DNA of 59,606 nucleotides from Nitrospirales bacterium (lineage in GTDB: Bacteria > Nitrospirota > Nitrospiria > Nitrospirales > UBA8639). Location: positions 1 to 59,606 of the forward strand of contig JAJDBS010000046.1 of the NCBI GenBank assembly GCA_029261235.1, read 5' to 3'. The first letter of the stretch is position 1, and each line of letters starts with the position of its first letter. Of the stretch, positions 35,798-44,451 are shown one piece after another. The position numbers and the translations under genes are program-made. The notes beneath the pieces are model-generated. The model worked only from the letters and a program-made list of their open reading frames with translations, did not search any database and had not been told where the DNA came from.

Positions 35798-38254
35798 TTA
35801 TGTTGAAGAAATAGATGACGCGTCGGTTGTGTCATCAAAGATTCCGAGAACTTCTTTTGTTTTCCTTGCTACTCTGTCGATTTCACGTAGAGCCGGACGT
35901 TTTCCATTTTCAATCGGTTCGCCAAATGGACGAGCGATACCTTGTTTGATGAGTAAATCGTGGAGCAATGAGAGATTCCTTCGAGGTTGAATCAACCCAC
36001 ACCGAATGAGCTGGGCACACGCGCGTTCCAGGCCTTGTTGTGGGCGAACAGTCCCACGTTTATTTAAAGGGCGGGATTGAGCCCTTTGCACAATGGCTTC
36101 ACTGAGCCGAATCTTCCAGGTAGGGGAATTTTCCGGGAGTGGAATAATATAGACGGGTTTGCCTAAGGAAGCTGCCTCCGCCAACATCGATTCACTTTCT
36201 CCGGTGACAATAATCACGTCAGCTCCTGCTAAATAGGCGAGATAAGGATTGTCAGATTGGTTGGGTTGCCATTGATGAACATGGTGTTCTGGCGTTAAGG
36301 CCGTTTTCAAGGCCTGACTCACCTTCTGGCCGGTTCTCGGCGAGGTCACGGCAAAGATTCTTCCACCACATTTATGGGCTAAATCTTTTAATTGCCCCGC
36401 GATCTCACGGGCGAAATTTGAAGTGAACGTGAAGCGTGCTGTTGCCCCTCCAATGACTAACACGATTCGAGGATGCGGGGCATTATCAAAAATGTTAGGC
36501 CACCGTCGGCTGACTTGGTCTAAGTTCTCGTCATTGAGTTCATTTAAGGGTACGAGTGTCTCGACGCGATGAGGGTGGGGTGTAAAACCGTAGTATGTGG
36601 GAGTAATCACGACATCAAATAAATCAGCGGCCCCGCCTCCTTTTCGACCTACTTGAATGATTCGTGTCTTGCCCCCACTCTGTTCGCGAATCCATCTGGC
36701 GACGGGGGCAGGGCGCCAGCCTGTTGAAATCACGATATCAGGCCAGGGTGGCTCAAGAGACGATGATTCAGTTTTTTTCAGTCCTGCCGTGTGAGGTGGC
36801 AGGAGGCTCCAGACTAATTTTTGAGAATTGTTCCACGATTGAAAGTACAGCTGTTTAAATTCATACGGCCAACCTAAAGATTTTGCGAGGCCTTCGGATT
36901 GCGTCGAATGACCCATCTTCCCATCGGACAGTATCCAAACCTGAGGTGGAGAATGAAGCCACTGACCACCATGACGAACAAAAGTTGATGGTTTTTCCTG
37001 CCGATTGGTTGTATCAAAAAGCAGTGTCCAATGGAGAGTTGGATAACGAGTACTCATGGCTTGAAGTTGGCTTGTCCACCAATCAAAGTTCCTTGAATGA
37101 CCATGAAGATAGGAGGGGGGGGTGGTTAGTAACTTTACATCCTTGATCGTGAGAACGATAAGTTTAGAGGCTAGAGAGAACATTTCCTCAAGGATCCATG
37201 GAACATCTTCATCGGGGAGAAACGTGAGTTCATTCGAACCAAAAACGATATCACAGGGCGTATGTGGTGGTGAGGAATTCAACGTGCACCAATGAAAGGG
37301 AGTGAGAGCTAATGAGTCTGTTGAGGGAAATAAAGTACGGGCTTCAGGAGAAAGGCCTTGGCCAGGCTTAAATTGGTAATGCAGGAGACTGGGATTGTCC
37401 AAGGAAGACGTGAATGGATGAAGGTCCAAGATATCTGGTTCTATTTGAGGAAGGCCAGAATGAGAAATCATCGCTAATGTTTCCTCTGAAGCCATTTGTA
37501 CTAGTAGAGCAAACTGAGAACTGGGTTGTGTTCGACTAAATGCTTGGAACCCTGCGGCATTAGCACTATGCTCTAAGTCTTTCCAGACTTTCCCCACTGG
37601 ACTTTCTTGGTACACAAATTCTTGAGGAAAAGGGTGCCATGGCTGTGTATGGAGGGCCGTAAAATGAAGGACTTTTGACTTTCTTTCACGATACTCTTCA
37701 TCGCGTGCATTCCATTCAGGGGCCAATTGCCCCCACAGGTTATTGATGCTCAGGGCATTTTTTAATAATGCAGTTTTACGTTCATGTTGGGCTTGTTCGA
37801 GCGTCCAGATCAAACGCATCTTTTCACAATTCATGACCATAACGGAAGAATCATTTTCAGCAATGCTCAAAAACCCATGTTCTCCTAATGGCAAATCAAA
37901 CAATTCTCCAGGGTCGGTAAGGTATATTTGATCCACGTCATTATAAATAGCGGTGCCTGAATCACCGGCAAAAGCAGGGATAGCGAATCGGTAGTTCGTA
38001 AAACCTGTTAACCACCGGCGTCTATCAAACCCGGTCAATTCTTTCATGAGATAGATTTCATACGTACGGGATGGATCTCGTACTAAATCAATAGACCAGA
38101 CAAAAATTCTTTCAGCTCGAGCTTGGGCGGCTTCTGTCCCCACAAATATGCGAACAGGTCTTTGGTGACTGCTGGATGAAGCGTGGTTCGGCCCTAACAC
38201 AATTTTTTCTGGTTGGAGCCGATAGCCTGGTGGGCGAGAATGGGAGGTCTTCAT
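35798..38254 (-). CDS. Three-part protein: GT8-like, methyltransferase-like, ELM1-type
   Basis: 818 residues. About 33-240: a GT-A/GT8-like domain with IFVGTEAAQARAERIFVWSI, YNDVDQIYL (metal-site Asp106 and Asp108) and VLHFTALHTQPW (HF...PW metal end). About 275-415: a remnant like a SAM methyltransferase C-terminal half (CDIVFGSNELTFLPDEDVPW, then WWTSQL), without a visible glycine-rich SAM loop. About 438-740: an ELM1/GtrOC1-type GT-B domain with VWILSDGKMGHSTQSEGLAK, DIVISTGWRPAP, VLVIGGATARFTF and IVTGESESMLAEAASLGKPVYIIP. Probably a bifunctional glycosyltransferase of the envelope. It lies between the glycan island and the sphingolipid genes. Confidence 0.65.
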   Translation of the reverse strand: MKTSHSRPPGYRLQPEKIVLGPNHASSSSHQRPVRIFVGTEAAQARAERIFVWSIDLVRDPSRTYEIYLMKELTGFDRRRWLTGFTNYRFAIPAFAGDSGTAIYNDVDQIYLTDPGELFDLPLGEHGFLSIAENDSSVMVMNCEKMRLIWTLEQAQHERKTALLKNALSINNLWGQLAPEWNARDEEYRERKSKVLHFTALHTQPWHPFPQEFVYQESPVGKVWKDLEHSANAAGFQAFSRTQPSSQFALLVQMASEETLAMISHSGLPQIEPDILDLHPFTSSLDNPSLLHYQFKPGQGLSPEARTLFPSTDSLALTPFHWCTLNSSPPHTPCDIVFGSNELTFLPDEDVPWILEEMFSLASKLIVLTIKDVKLLTTPPSYLHGHSRNFDWWTSQLQAMSTRYPTLHWTLLFDTTNRQEKPSTFVRHGGQWLHSPPQVWILSDGKMGHSTQSEGLAKSLGWPYEFKQLYFQSWNNSQKLVWSLLPPHTAGLKKTESSSLEPPWPDIVISTGWRPAPVARWIREQSGGKTRIIQVGRKGGGAADLFDVVITPTYYGFTPHPHRVETLVPLNELNDENLDQVSRRWPNIFDNAPHPRIVLVIGGATARFTFTSNFAREIAGQLKDLAHKCGGRIFAVTSPRTGQKVSQALKTALTPEHHVHQWQPNQSDNPYLAYLAGADVIIVTGESESMLAEAASLGKPVYIIPLPENSPTWKIRLSEAIVQRAQSRPLNKRGTVRPQQGLERACAQLIRCGLIQPRRNLSLLHDLLIKQGIARPFGEPIENGKRPALREIDRVARKTKEVLGIFDDTTDASSISST

Positions 38255-38339
38255 AAAAAGCCGTCCTCCTGAAGAAGACGCTGAAATATTAGAGGATCAC
38301 GATTGCCATATTACCATGTTCCAATGGTTCTGGCATCTT

Positions 38340-39548
38340 CTATGTTTGGAGAGATGGGGTATGTTCTTTTAACGAGGAATGGACGTTGGCAAAGCTTTGG
38401 ATAATGGTTTCGAGTTGTTTGGGGGTATGGGCGGCACTCACGCTGCATCGCAAGAGGCTTTCGCCATTTGGCGTAGCAGGGGGAATCATCAGATTCACAT
38501 ATATTCCTTGTTCTAGTAATCCTTGCCACATGGCCAATGCCTGCTCTTTCGTTGGAATCATGGCGGCAATGACTGGCCCCACCTTGGCTCCCAAGTTATA
38601 GCCAATTTTTTCTAATCCATCGTATAAAGCATTGGCATTTTCCCATAATTGTTCGCGGAGTTGAGGTGTTTCGCGAATAATTCGCAGCGCCACCTTGGTT
38701 GAAGCGACGACTGATGGACAAGGAGACGCCGTAAAAATATATGGGCGGCTCGTATAGCGAATGAATTCAAATTCTGGATGAATGCTGATACCGAATCCTC
38801 CGGTCGATCCTAAACTTTTGCTAAACGTGCCAACGATGAAATCGACACCTTGTTCGACGTCGGCTTCCTCAGCGAGGCCTCGCCCTCGTTTCCCAAGAAC
38901 TCCTAGAGAATGGGCTTCGTCAACAACTAATGTGGCTCCGTATTGTTGTTTGACCGCAACAATTTCTTTGAGAGGGGCTCGATCGCCTAACATACTATAG
39001 ATACCTTCAACGACGATGAGCGTTCGGCGACTTCGATCTCCTAACCGGCGGAGTTTTTTGTCCAAATCAGTGACATCATTGTGTTTAAAGCGAAGAACCT
39101 CAGCGCCTCCTAGCCGACACCCGTCGTAAATGCTGGCATGAGAATCACCATCAATCAACAGCGTATCACCCGGCCCTGCTAAGGCGGAGAGTACCCCGAG
39201 ATTGGCTTGATAGCCTGTTGAAAAGACGATGGCATGGGGCATGCCGTAAAAATCTTCGATCGCGCGTTCAAGGTCACTGTGGCTCGAAAATGAACCATTC
39301 GCCATTCTCGAGCCAGTTGTGCCCGTGCCTTCCTGTGCCAAAGCTTCTTGCGCGGCTTGTATGCAGTCTGGATGAAAGGTTAACCCCAAATAATTATTGG
39401 TGCCCACGAGAATAGTCGCGCGTCCGTTAATGACGCCTTCAGTGGCAGAATTGATTTTTTCAATGGTGAGATGAAAGGGATTGATGCCGCTTTGTAATAT
39501 TTCTTCACGAGCCTGTTTAATAGAGAGAAATTTTTTAAATAAAGACAT
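38340..39548 (-). CDS. spt: Serine palmitoyltransferase
   Basis: 402 residues. Alpha-oxoamine synthase, PLP enzyme; condenses serine with a long-chain acyl thioester to 3-ketosphinganine, the first step of sphingolipid synthesis. PLP Lys244 in VGTFSKSLGSTGGF, DEAHSLGVLG, and SHASIYDG with His137. The C-terminal wording RPYIFTASPCPSVVAS, ALAMWQGLLEQGIYVNL and PPATPNGESLLRCSV matches my memory of Sphingomonas serine palmitoyltransferase more closely than BioF or glycine C-acetyltransferase. The ACP gene ends two bases upstream, with reductase and acyl-AMP ligase behind it: the known bacterial sphingolipid gene set. Confidence 0.85.
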   Translation of the reverse strand: MSLFKKFLSIKQAREEILQSGINPFHLTIEKINSATEGVINGRATILVGTNNYLGLTFHPDCIQAAQEALAQEGTGTTGSRMANGSFSSHSDLERAIEDFYGMPHAIVFSTGYQANLGVLSALAGPGDTLLIDGDSHASIYDGCRLGGAEVLRFKHNDVTDLDKKLRRLGDRSRRTLIVVEGIYSMLGDRAPLKEIVAVKQQYGATLVVDEAHSLGVLGKRGRGLAEEADVEQGVDFIVGTFSKSLGSTGGFGISIHPEFEFIRYTSRPYIFTASPCPSVVASTKVALRIIRETPQLREQLWENANALYDGLEKIGYNLGAKVGPVIAAMIPTKEQALAMWQGLLEQGIYVNLMIPPATPNGESLLRCSVSAAHTPKQLETIIQSFANVHSSLKEHTPSLQT

Positions 39549-39550
39549 CG

Positions 39551-39796
39551 TTACGCTTTCAGTAACTGCTCAATTTCCTGCCCTAAATCTTTGACGGTGC
39601 GGATATTGGGCAAGTTATTCAAAGGAATGGAGATATCAAACTGGTCTTCGATTTTGAGCAGTACCTGCATGACTTGAAGCGAATCGAGTCCAAGTTCCGA
39701 TACTAAATCGGTGGTTTCTTTTGGGTGACCAACTTTTTTGGCATAGGGCTTCAATGTTTCGACCAGCTGTGGCAATATTTCAGCATAGGTTATCAT
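39551..39796 (-). CDS. Acyl carrier protein of the sphingolipid locus
   Basis: 81 residues, four-helix ACP. The phosphopantetheine site is Ser39 in ELGLDSLQVMQ. Probably carries the long-chain acyl group loaded by the acyl-AMP ligase at 40840 and hands it to serine palmitoyltransferase, whose gene starts two bases downstream. Its specialised placement argues against it being the housekeeping fatty-acid-synthase ACP. Confidence 0.9.
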   Translation of the reverse strand: MITYAEILPQLVETLKPYAKKVGHPKETTDLVSELGLDSLQVMQVLLKIEDQFDISIPLNNLPNIRTVKDLGQEIEQLLKA

Positions 39797-39845
39797 GATC
39801 GTTGCAACTGTACAGGTATTGAGATGGAATCAAACCGGGTAGAAA

Positions 39846-40787
39846 CTAGTTCTTCTTGGTTACCATGAGACTATCCGATGCAAAGAGATGGCGCAAGCCT
39901 TCCTCTAAGGGAATTTTCGGAATCCACCCGAGTTTCTGGGAAACATCCAACGAGTTGCAGACCCAATTGGTATGAGTGAGTTCGGCGACTTTGCCGGTCG
40001 TAAAAAGAGGAGAATAGCAGAATACGCGCGAAAGTATTTCATTACACTTCCCCATGAACCATAAAAACTTTGGTGGAACAGCTAGGTGTATTTTCATATG
40101 AGGGTTGATGACCTGAAGGACCGATTCCCAGGAATACCCATTCAGAAAGCCATCATCAACCTCAAATATGGCTGAATGTATTCCGTCGACTTCAAGGCTA
40201 CGCAAAATGACATCAGTTAAGTCATGCACATGGATCAGTGAAAATTTACTGGCTGGAGTTCCGAGTCGCAGGCCAATGCCTTTTTTCCCCAATTTAAAAA
40301 GAGGAAGGAGTGCCTCATCATTTGGCCCATAGACGGCAGGTGGGCGAATAATGGTCCAATGCAGTGCCCCTGCATTCTTTTCGATCAGGAGTTCGCCTTC
40401 CCGCTTGCTCCAGGCATAGGGAGAGAGTGAAGGTTCTCTTGCGGCAAGTGAGGAGAGATGGACAATTCGAGGAGGGTGCGATTGAGCGAGGCACACGCGA
40501 AGAATATTGTCGATGCCTTGAACGTTTGTTGGCCAAAAATCGTCTTTCTTTAATCCACGAATCGTACCTGCGCTATGGACAAGGCCAGTACAACCTTCGA
40601 CAAGTTTGTGAAGACTCTCGATATTATGGAGGCTACCATCAATCCGCGTAAAATTAGGATGTTCGAAGGGAGGGAGTTTTCTCGAGGTCCGAACCAACCC
40701 TCGTACCTTGAGCCCTGCTTGGCAAAACCGGTCGGCAATAGCTCGACCGATAAAGCCTGACGCTCCAGTAAGGGCAATAGTTGGCAT
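39846..40787 (-). CDS. NAD-dependent epimerase-fold reductase, ceramide reductase type
   Basis: 313 residues. Extended SDR: TGASGFIGR nucleotide loop (7-15), catalytic Tyr124 and Lys128 in SPYAWSKREGE. In Caulobacter-type sphingolipid loci the enzyme of this fold (CerR) reduces the 3-keto group of the sphingoid base or keto-ceramide. Assignment to that step is by locus context; the sequence alone shows an extended SDR. Fifty bases separate it from the ACP gene and from the ligase gene, all leftward. Confidence 0.75.
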   Translation of the reverse strand: MPTIALTGASGFIGRAIADRFCQAGLKVRGLVRTSRKLPPFEHPNFTRIDGSLHNIESLHKLVEGCTGLVHSAGTIRGLKKDDFWPTNVQGIDNILRVCLAQSHPPRIVHLSSLAAREPSLSPYAWSKREGELLIEKNAGALHWTIIRPPAVYGPNDEALLPLFKLGKKGIGLRLGTPASKFSLIHVHDLTDVILRSLEVDGIHSAIFEVDDGFLNGYSWESVLQVINPHMKIHLAVPPKFLWFMGKCNEILSRVFCYSPLFTTGKVAELTHTNWVCNSLDVSQKLGWIPKIPLEEGLRHLFASDSLMVTKKN

Positions 40788-40839
40788 AAGAAACGGGCAA
40801 CAAGGATGGAGCCAGTTTCGGCGGATCTATCCTGGCAAG

Positions 40840-42630
40840 TTATGCTGAAATAGACAGTGCTGGTGCTAGGGTTTCCCACTCCACACGCTTGAGGAAGTCA
40901 GATTTAGCGCGTGACCGTGATAATTTACCCGAAGAGGTTCGAGGCAGAGTCCTCGGTGGGATAAGTTCAATATAGCTAGGAATTGAAAGTTCTTTTTGAA
41001 TTCGTGAGCCTAAGCGATGAATCAGGTCGTCTCGTTTGTCAGAATTGGTTTCCCGACATTGTACAACCATGATGGCGACTTCATCTCCATCTGGTCCAGA
41101 TACAGAAAAAGCGGAAGAGTCGCCAGGGCGCACCTCTGGTTGCTGCTCTGCGACATATTCCAGATCCTGAGGCCAAATATTCCGACCATTGATAATAATC
41201 ATATCTTTTGAGCGACCAATGATCACAAGGCTGCCATTAATCCAATAGCCAATATCTCCTGTATTGAGCCATCCGTCTTCAGACAGAGCCTCTTGCGTTA
41301 AGATCGGGTCATTGAAGTACCCTGTCATGGTGCTCGCTCCGCGGACATATATCGTCCCACTTTCCCTATCAGGTAACGCGACGCTCATGTCATCACGTAT
41401 TTCTACTTCATAGCCTGGAAGTGGCACTCCACAGTTCACAAATTTGCTAACACGAGCCTCCTTGTCGTCAAACACGCTGACTGAACTCGGCACGGCTGTT
41501 CGATTATTGGATAATTCATCAGCATCCACGAGATCTACGCTAATGCCAGAATGCAGTGGAGCAAAGCTAATAGCCAAGGAACATTCTGCCATACCGTAAC
41601 ACGCGAGGAATGCTTGTTGATTAAAGCCTGAAGGCTCTAGAGCCTTGGCAAATCTCCCTAAGCTATCGGCTCGAATGGTTTCAGCGCCTACTCCTGCAAT
41701 ACGCCACGCACTGAGATCATATGACTCACTTGAAGAATCTTCACGCAAGCGTCGGACACACAGTTCATATCCAAACGACGGGCTAAAGGAAATCGTCGCT
41801 TTGCTGCTGGTCATCAGCTTGAGCCATTGTCGTGGTCGCATAGCAAAATCTCTCGTACTGAGGTAATCAACAGAGAGTTGAGACGCCATAGGCCCAAGGA
41901 CAAAACCAACTAAGCCCATGTCATGATAAAAGGGCAACCAAGAGACGCAACGATCTCCAGATTGAACTTGCAATCCATGCTGAATGATTCCCGCTAGATT
42001 CGTCATCACTGCAGATTGGGTAACTTCAACACCTCTTGGCCATCGAGTACTGCCAGAAGTGTACTGGATATAGGCCAGTTCATGGGACTCAAGAGGCTGA
42101 AGAGGTATTTGACTTTCTTCTAGTGACGCAAAGGTCTCAGGGCCACCAATGAGTTGAAGATTCAATTCAGTTGCGGCTTCCTCTAGAAACGGAACAAACC
42201 CTTCTGGGGCCATGGCAATCGAGGCTTGGCAACTTTCAAGTAATCGAGTTAGCTGCTTGACGTAAACATCGTGCCCGCCTAAATGAATAGATATTGGGAG
42301 GGGTACAGGAATAAGCCCAGCATACTGACATGCAAAAAAGAACCGAAGGAAGTCAGGTGTGGTATCTGCAACCAATGCAACTCGAGATCCACGCTGTAAG
42401 CCTAATCCATTAAGTCTTTTTGCCATGTTTGTTGATTGAGATTGAAGCTCCGCATAAGGAAGGACATGCGTTAAATGGCCTCGGCCGGAGTAGAAATTAC
42501 TTCCAGTTTTCCCACAAGCTGCATAATTTAATGCTTCAGAAAGCGTCGAGAAATTACCAGGGCGAAGGTTAATCGCAGTATGGGTTGGCGTTGCAGTTTT
42601 ATCTGATTTTTGAGTGTTTGTGCTAAGCAT
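40840..42630 (-). CDS. Fatty-acyl-AMP ligase / acyl-ACP synthetase
   Basis: 596 residues from the ATG at 42630. ANL superfamily: IQYTSGSTRWPRGV at 188-201 is the ATP loop, with TR after TSGS as in FadD32-like FAALs instead of the TG of acyl-CoA ligases. ACYGMAECSLAISFAP and WLNTGDIGYWINGSLVIIGR follow; the catalytic Lys is in RTSSGKLSRSRAK. Loads a fatty acid on the adjacent ACP. The frame is open a further 51 codons to 42783, but that stretch is hydrophobic and unlike the family, so the internal start is preferred. Confidence 0.85.
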   Translation of the reverse strand: MLSTNTQKSDKTATPTHTAINLRPGNFSTLSEALNYAACGKTGSNFYSGRGHLTHVLPYAELQSQSTNMAKRLNGLGLQRGSRVALVADTTPDFLRFFFACQYAGLIPVPLPISIHLGGHDVYVKQLTRLLESCQASIAMAPEGFVPFLEEAATELNLQLIGGPETFASLEESQIPLQPLESHELAYIQYTSGSTRWPRGVEVTQSAVMTNLAGIIQHGLQVQSGDRCVSWLPFYHDMGLVGFVLGPMASQLSVDYLSTRDFAMRPRQWLKLMTSSKATISFSPSFGYELCVRRLREDSSSESYDLSAWRIAGVGAETIRADSLGRFAKALEPSGFNQQAFLACYGMAECSLAISFAPLHSGISVDLVDADELSNNRTAVPSSVSVFDDKEARVSKFVNCGVPLPGYEVEIRDDMSVALPDRESGTIYVRGASTMTGYFNDPILTQEALSEDGWLNTGDIGYWINGSLVIIGRSKDMIIINGRNIWPQDLEYVAEQQPEVRPGDSSAFSVSGPDGDEVAIMVVQCRETNSDKRDDLIHRLGSRIQKELSIPSYIELIPPRTLPRTSSGKLSRSRAKSDFLKRVEWETLAPALSISA

Positions 42631-42841
42631 ATTGATACTCACATACGTATGACAGTAAAGGTCAATGCTGAATAAGCAAATAGCGTGCCATTTAAGTTCT
42701 TTAAATAACCAACATAAACAAAGGACTTCTAGAATTATAATCGCTAATATTCTTTTGAAGTGTGTCGCAAAATAATCACTCAATGAGTCTATTTGGCAAC
42801 AAAAAATCTATAGAATTGAGCCATTTCTAGTTTATCGTCAC

Positions 42842-43276
42842 TTAAAGTGGGACCCAAGTTTTTTTCAGATGGGTTAAAATTTCATGATGGACTTCTCGTG
42901 ATATATCATTAGAATGTTTGAGATCTGGGGGGCCGGGCCATCCCTGGTCACGAAATTGCTGCTGAAAAAATGTTTGTGGGGCCTCATATCGGGGTATGAT
43001 ATGAAAGTGCACCTCTGGGTCGACCATCATCAACATGAGATAATTGATCTTGTTATAGGCAAAGGTGCGTGAGATATTAGTTTCAATCTCCCGAATAATC
43101 GTGGGCAGTTCCCCAAAAGCTGCAGGACTGATCTGGGAAAATGCCGTGGCCTCCTCTCGACAAACCAAAATTAGTGCACCAAGCGTGACCTGCTGAGGTC
43201 GCAACAGCACAACCCACTGCTGAAATTCCTTGACGCAGGATTCAGGATACTCAAACTTTTTCATTGTCGAATTCAT
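42842..43276 (-). CDS. HIT-domain protein with altered histidine triad
   Basis: 144 residues. HIT (histidine-triad) fold: WVVLLRPQQVTLGALILVCR near the N-terminus, NYLMLMMVDPEVHFHIIPRYE at the active site. The usual HxHxH reads ExHxH here: the first His is Glu, the following two including the catalytic one are kept. HIT proteins hydrolyse nucleotidyl adducts such as AMP conjugates, which would fit next to an acyl-AMP ligase, but that link is inference. First gene of the leftward sphingolipid cluster. Confidence 0.7.
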   Translation of the reverse strand: MNSTMKKFEYPESCVKEFQQWVVLLRPQQVTLGALILVCREEATAFSQISPAAFGELPTIIREIETNISRTFAYNKINYLMLMMVDPEVHFHIIPRYEAPQTFFQQQFRDQGWPGPPDLKHSNDISREVHHEILTHLKKTWVPL

Positions 43277-43615
43277 CAGAATTGTTTATACCCAAACGGT
43301 CATTGGAGTGTCTATGAGAAATTCTGAAGCCTGTTTGTCCATTCAGGACATGGGCGATTAATTCTGAAATGTGTTCAAAGTATACGTTCTCTTGTATGCC
43401 AAAACATTGGCTCGACATGACCATTTGATGAGCTCATTTCATTGTGAAAACATGTGTCATCGGTGTATGGGTGAGACATCTCAGCCTTTCTTCATCTCTT
43501 CTTGTGGCTTCTTGAAGAGATTTCTATAATCTCTCTAAGCGGCGCATACGTCGTTCATCGGTTTCGGCGCAAGGTGAGGCGTGGAATCAAGTGGTAAAAG
43601 GATGGTGGCTTTAGC
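43277..43615. other. Divergent intergenic region of the sphingolipid locus
   Basis: 340 bases between the leftward HIT/ligase/ACP/spt set and the rightward hydroxylase/GNAT set. No open frame of note. It should hold both promoters of the locus; no single convincing hexamer pair was identified by eye. Confidence 0.4.
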
Positions 43616-44350
43616 GTGGTAACGAAGCAGTGGTATCAAGAAAAATATCATCTGGATCGCATGGTCTTTCGCGATCTGATGTGGGCGTATGTCACCTACC
43701 CAAGTATCCAGATATACTTTGCCTTATTAATGAGCAGTATCGTCTTGGCGTTTGTGATGTATCCATATGCCCCAGTTTCTGAATTTCGTTTGATTGGAAG
43801 TGTGGTGGTGACCTTGTTGGCCTATCCATTCGTCGAATATACGGTTCATCGATTTATTTTGCATGGACGCTATTTGTACCGATCGCCTTGGACTGCGGCT
43901 CTGTGGAAGCGAATTCACTATGATCACCATCAGGACCCTAATGATTTGAGTGTGCTCTTTGGGTCAGCGACAACGACGCTTCCCACCATTGTCTTAGCCA
44001 CCTTTCCGATTGGGTTGAGCCTTGCTGGCGTGGCTGGTGTCCCCCTGTCCTTTGCGACTGGTTTGGCGTGTTTCATGGTGTATGAACTGTGTCATTGCAT
44101 GCAGCATCTTCGTGTAAACCCTAAGAGTAAGTTTTTACGAAGGATTAAACATCACCACGTATTGCATCATTTCCACAATGAACGAGGGAACTTTGGTATC
44201 ACGAGCCTTATCTGTGATCGTATCTTTGGCAGTTTGTATTCAAGCGGTGAGAAGGTCCCAGCCAGTGAAACTGTGTCGAACTTGGGTTACCAGAATGAAG
44301 AGCGCTTGCAATATCCCTGGGTCGCCGAATTATCTGATCAGAAGCCGTAG
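43616..44350 (+). CDS. Fatty acid hydroxylase/sterol desaturase-family protein
   Basis: 244 residues, integral membrane, di-iron. Histidine boxes in family order: EYTVHRFILHG, IHYDHHQDPND, CHCMQHL and HHHVLHHFHNERGNFG. Membrane segments lie near 30-75 and 118-160. Relatives hydroxylate the fatty-acid chain of sphingolipids (FA2H type) or other lipids. The position between the two arms of the sphingolipid locus makes ceramide-chain hydroxylation the best guess. GTG start; AAGGA lies about 13 bases upstream, so the exact start is not certain. Confidence 0.8.
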   Translation: MVTKQWYQEKYHLDRMVFRDLMWAYVTYPSIQIYFALLMSSIVLAFVMYPYAPVSEFRLIGSVVVTLLAYPFVEYTVHRFILHGRYLYRSPWTAALWKRIHYDHHQDPNDLSVLFGSATTTLPTIVLATFPIGLSLAGVAGVPLSFATGLACFMVYELCHCMQHLRVNPKSKFLRRIKHHHVLHHFHNERGNFGITSLICDRIFGSLYSSGEKVPASETVSNLGYQNEERLQYPWVAELSDQKP

Positions 44351-44451
44351 GCCAAGATGGTGCTTGGTTTTTGCTCGTATTACTCTTTCAAATCCTATAA
44401 GCAGTCCCTCTTGGATGTACGACAGTTAGGCGTGGCCTGGAGTCAGCCATT

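Noticed and set aside
38340-39548. BioF (8-amino-7-oxononanoate synthase) or glycine C-acetyltransferase as the identity of the PLP enzyme
   Set aside because: No biotin or threonine-degradation genes nearby, while ACP, acyl-AMP ligase, reductase and hydroxylase genes are; the C-terminal wording is SPT-like.
42631-42783. N-terminal extension of the acyl-AMP ligase (51 codons)
   Set aside because: Hydrophobic, Cys-rich and unlike the family; the ATG at 42630 places the N-terminus where FAALs begin.
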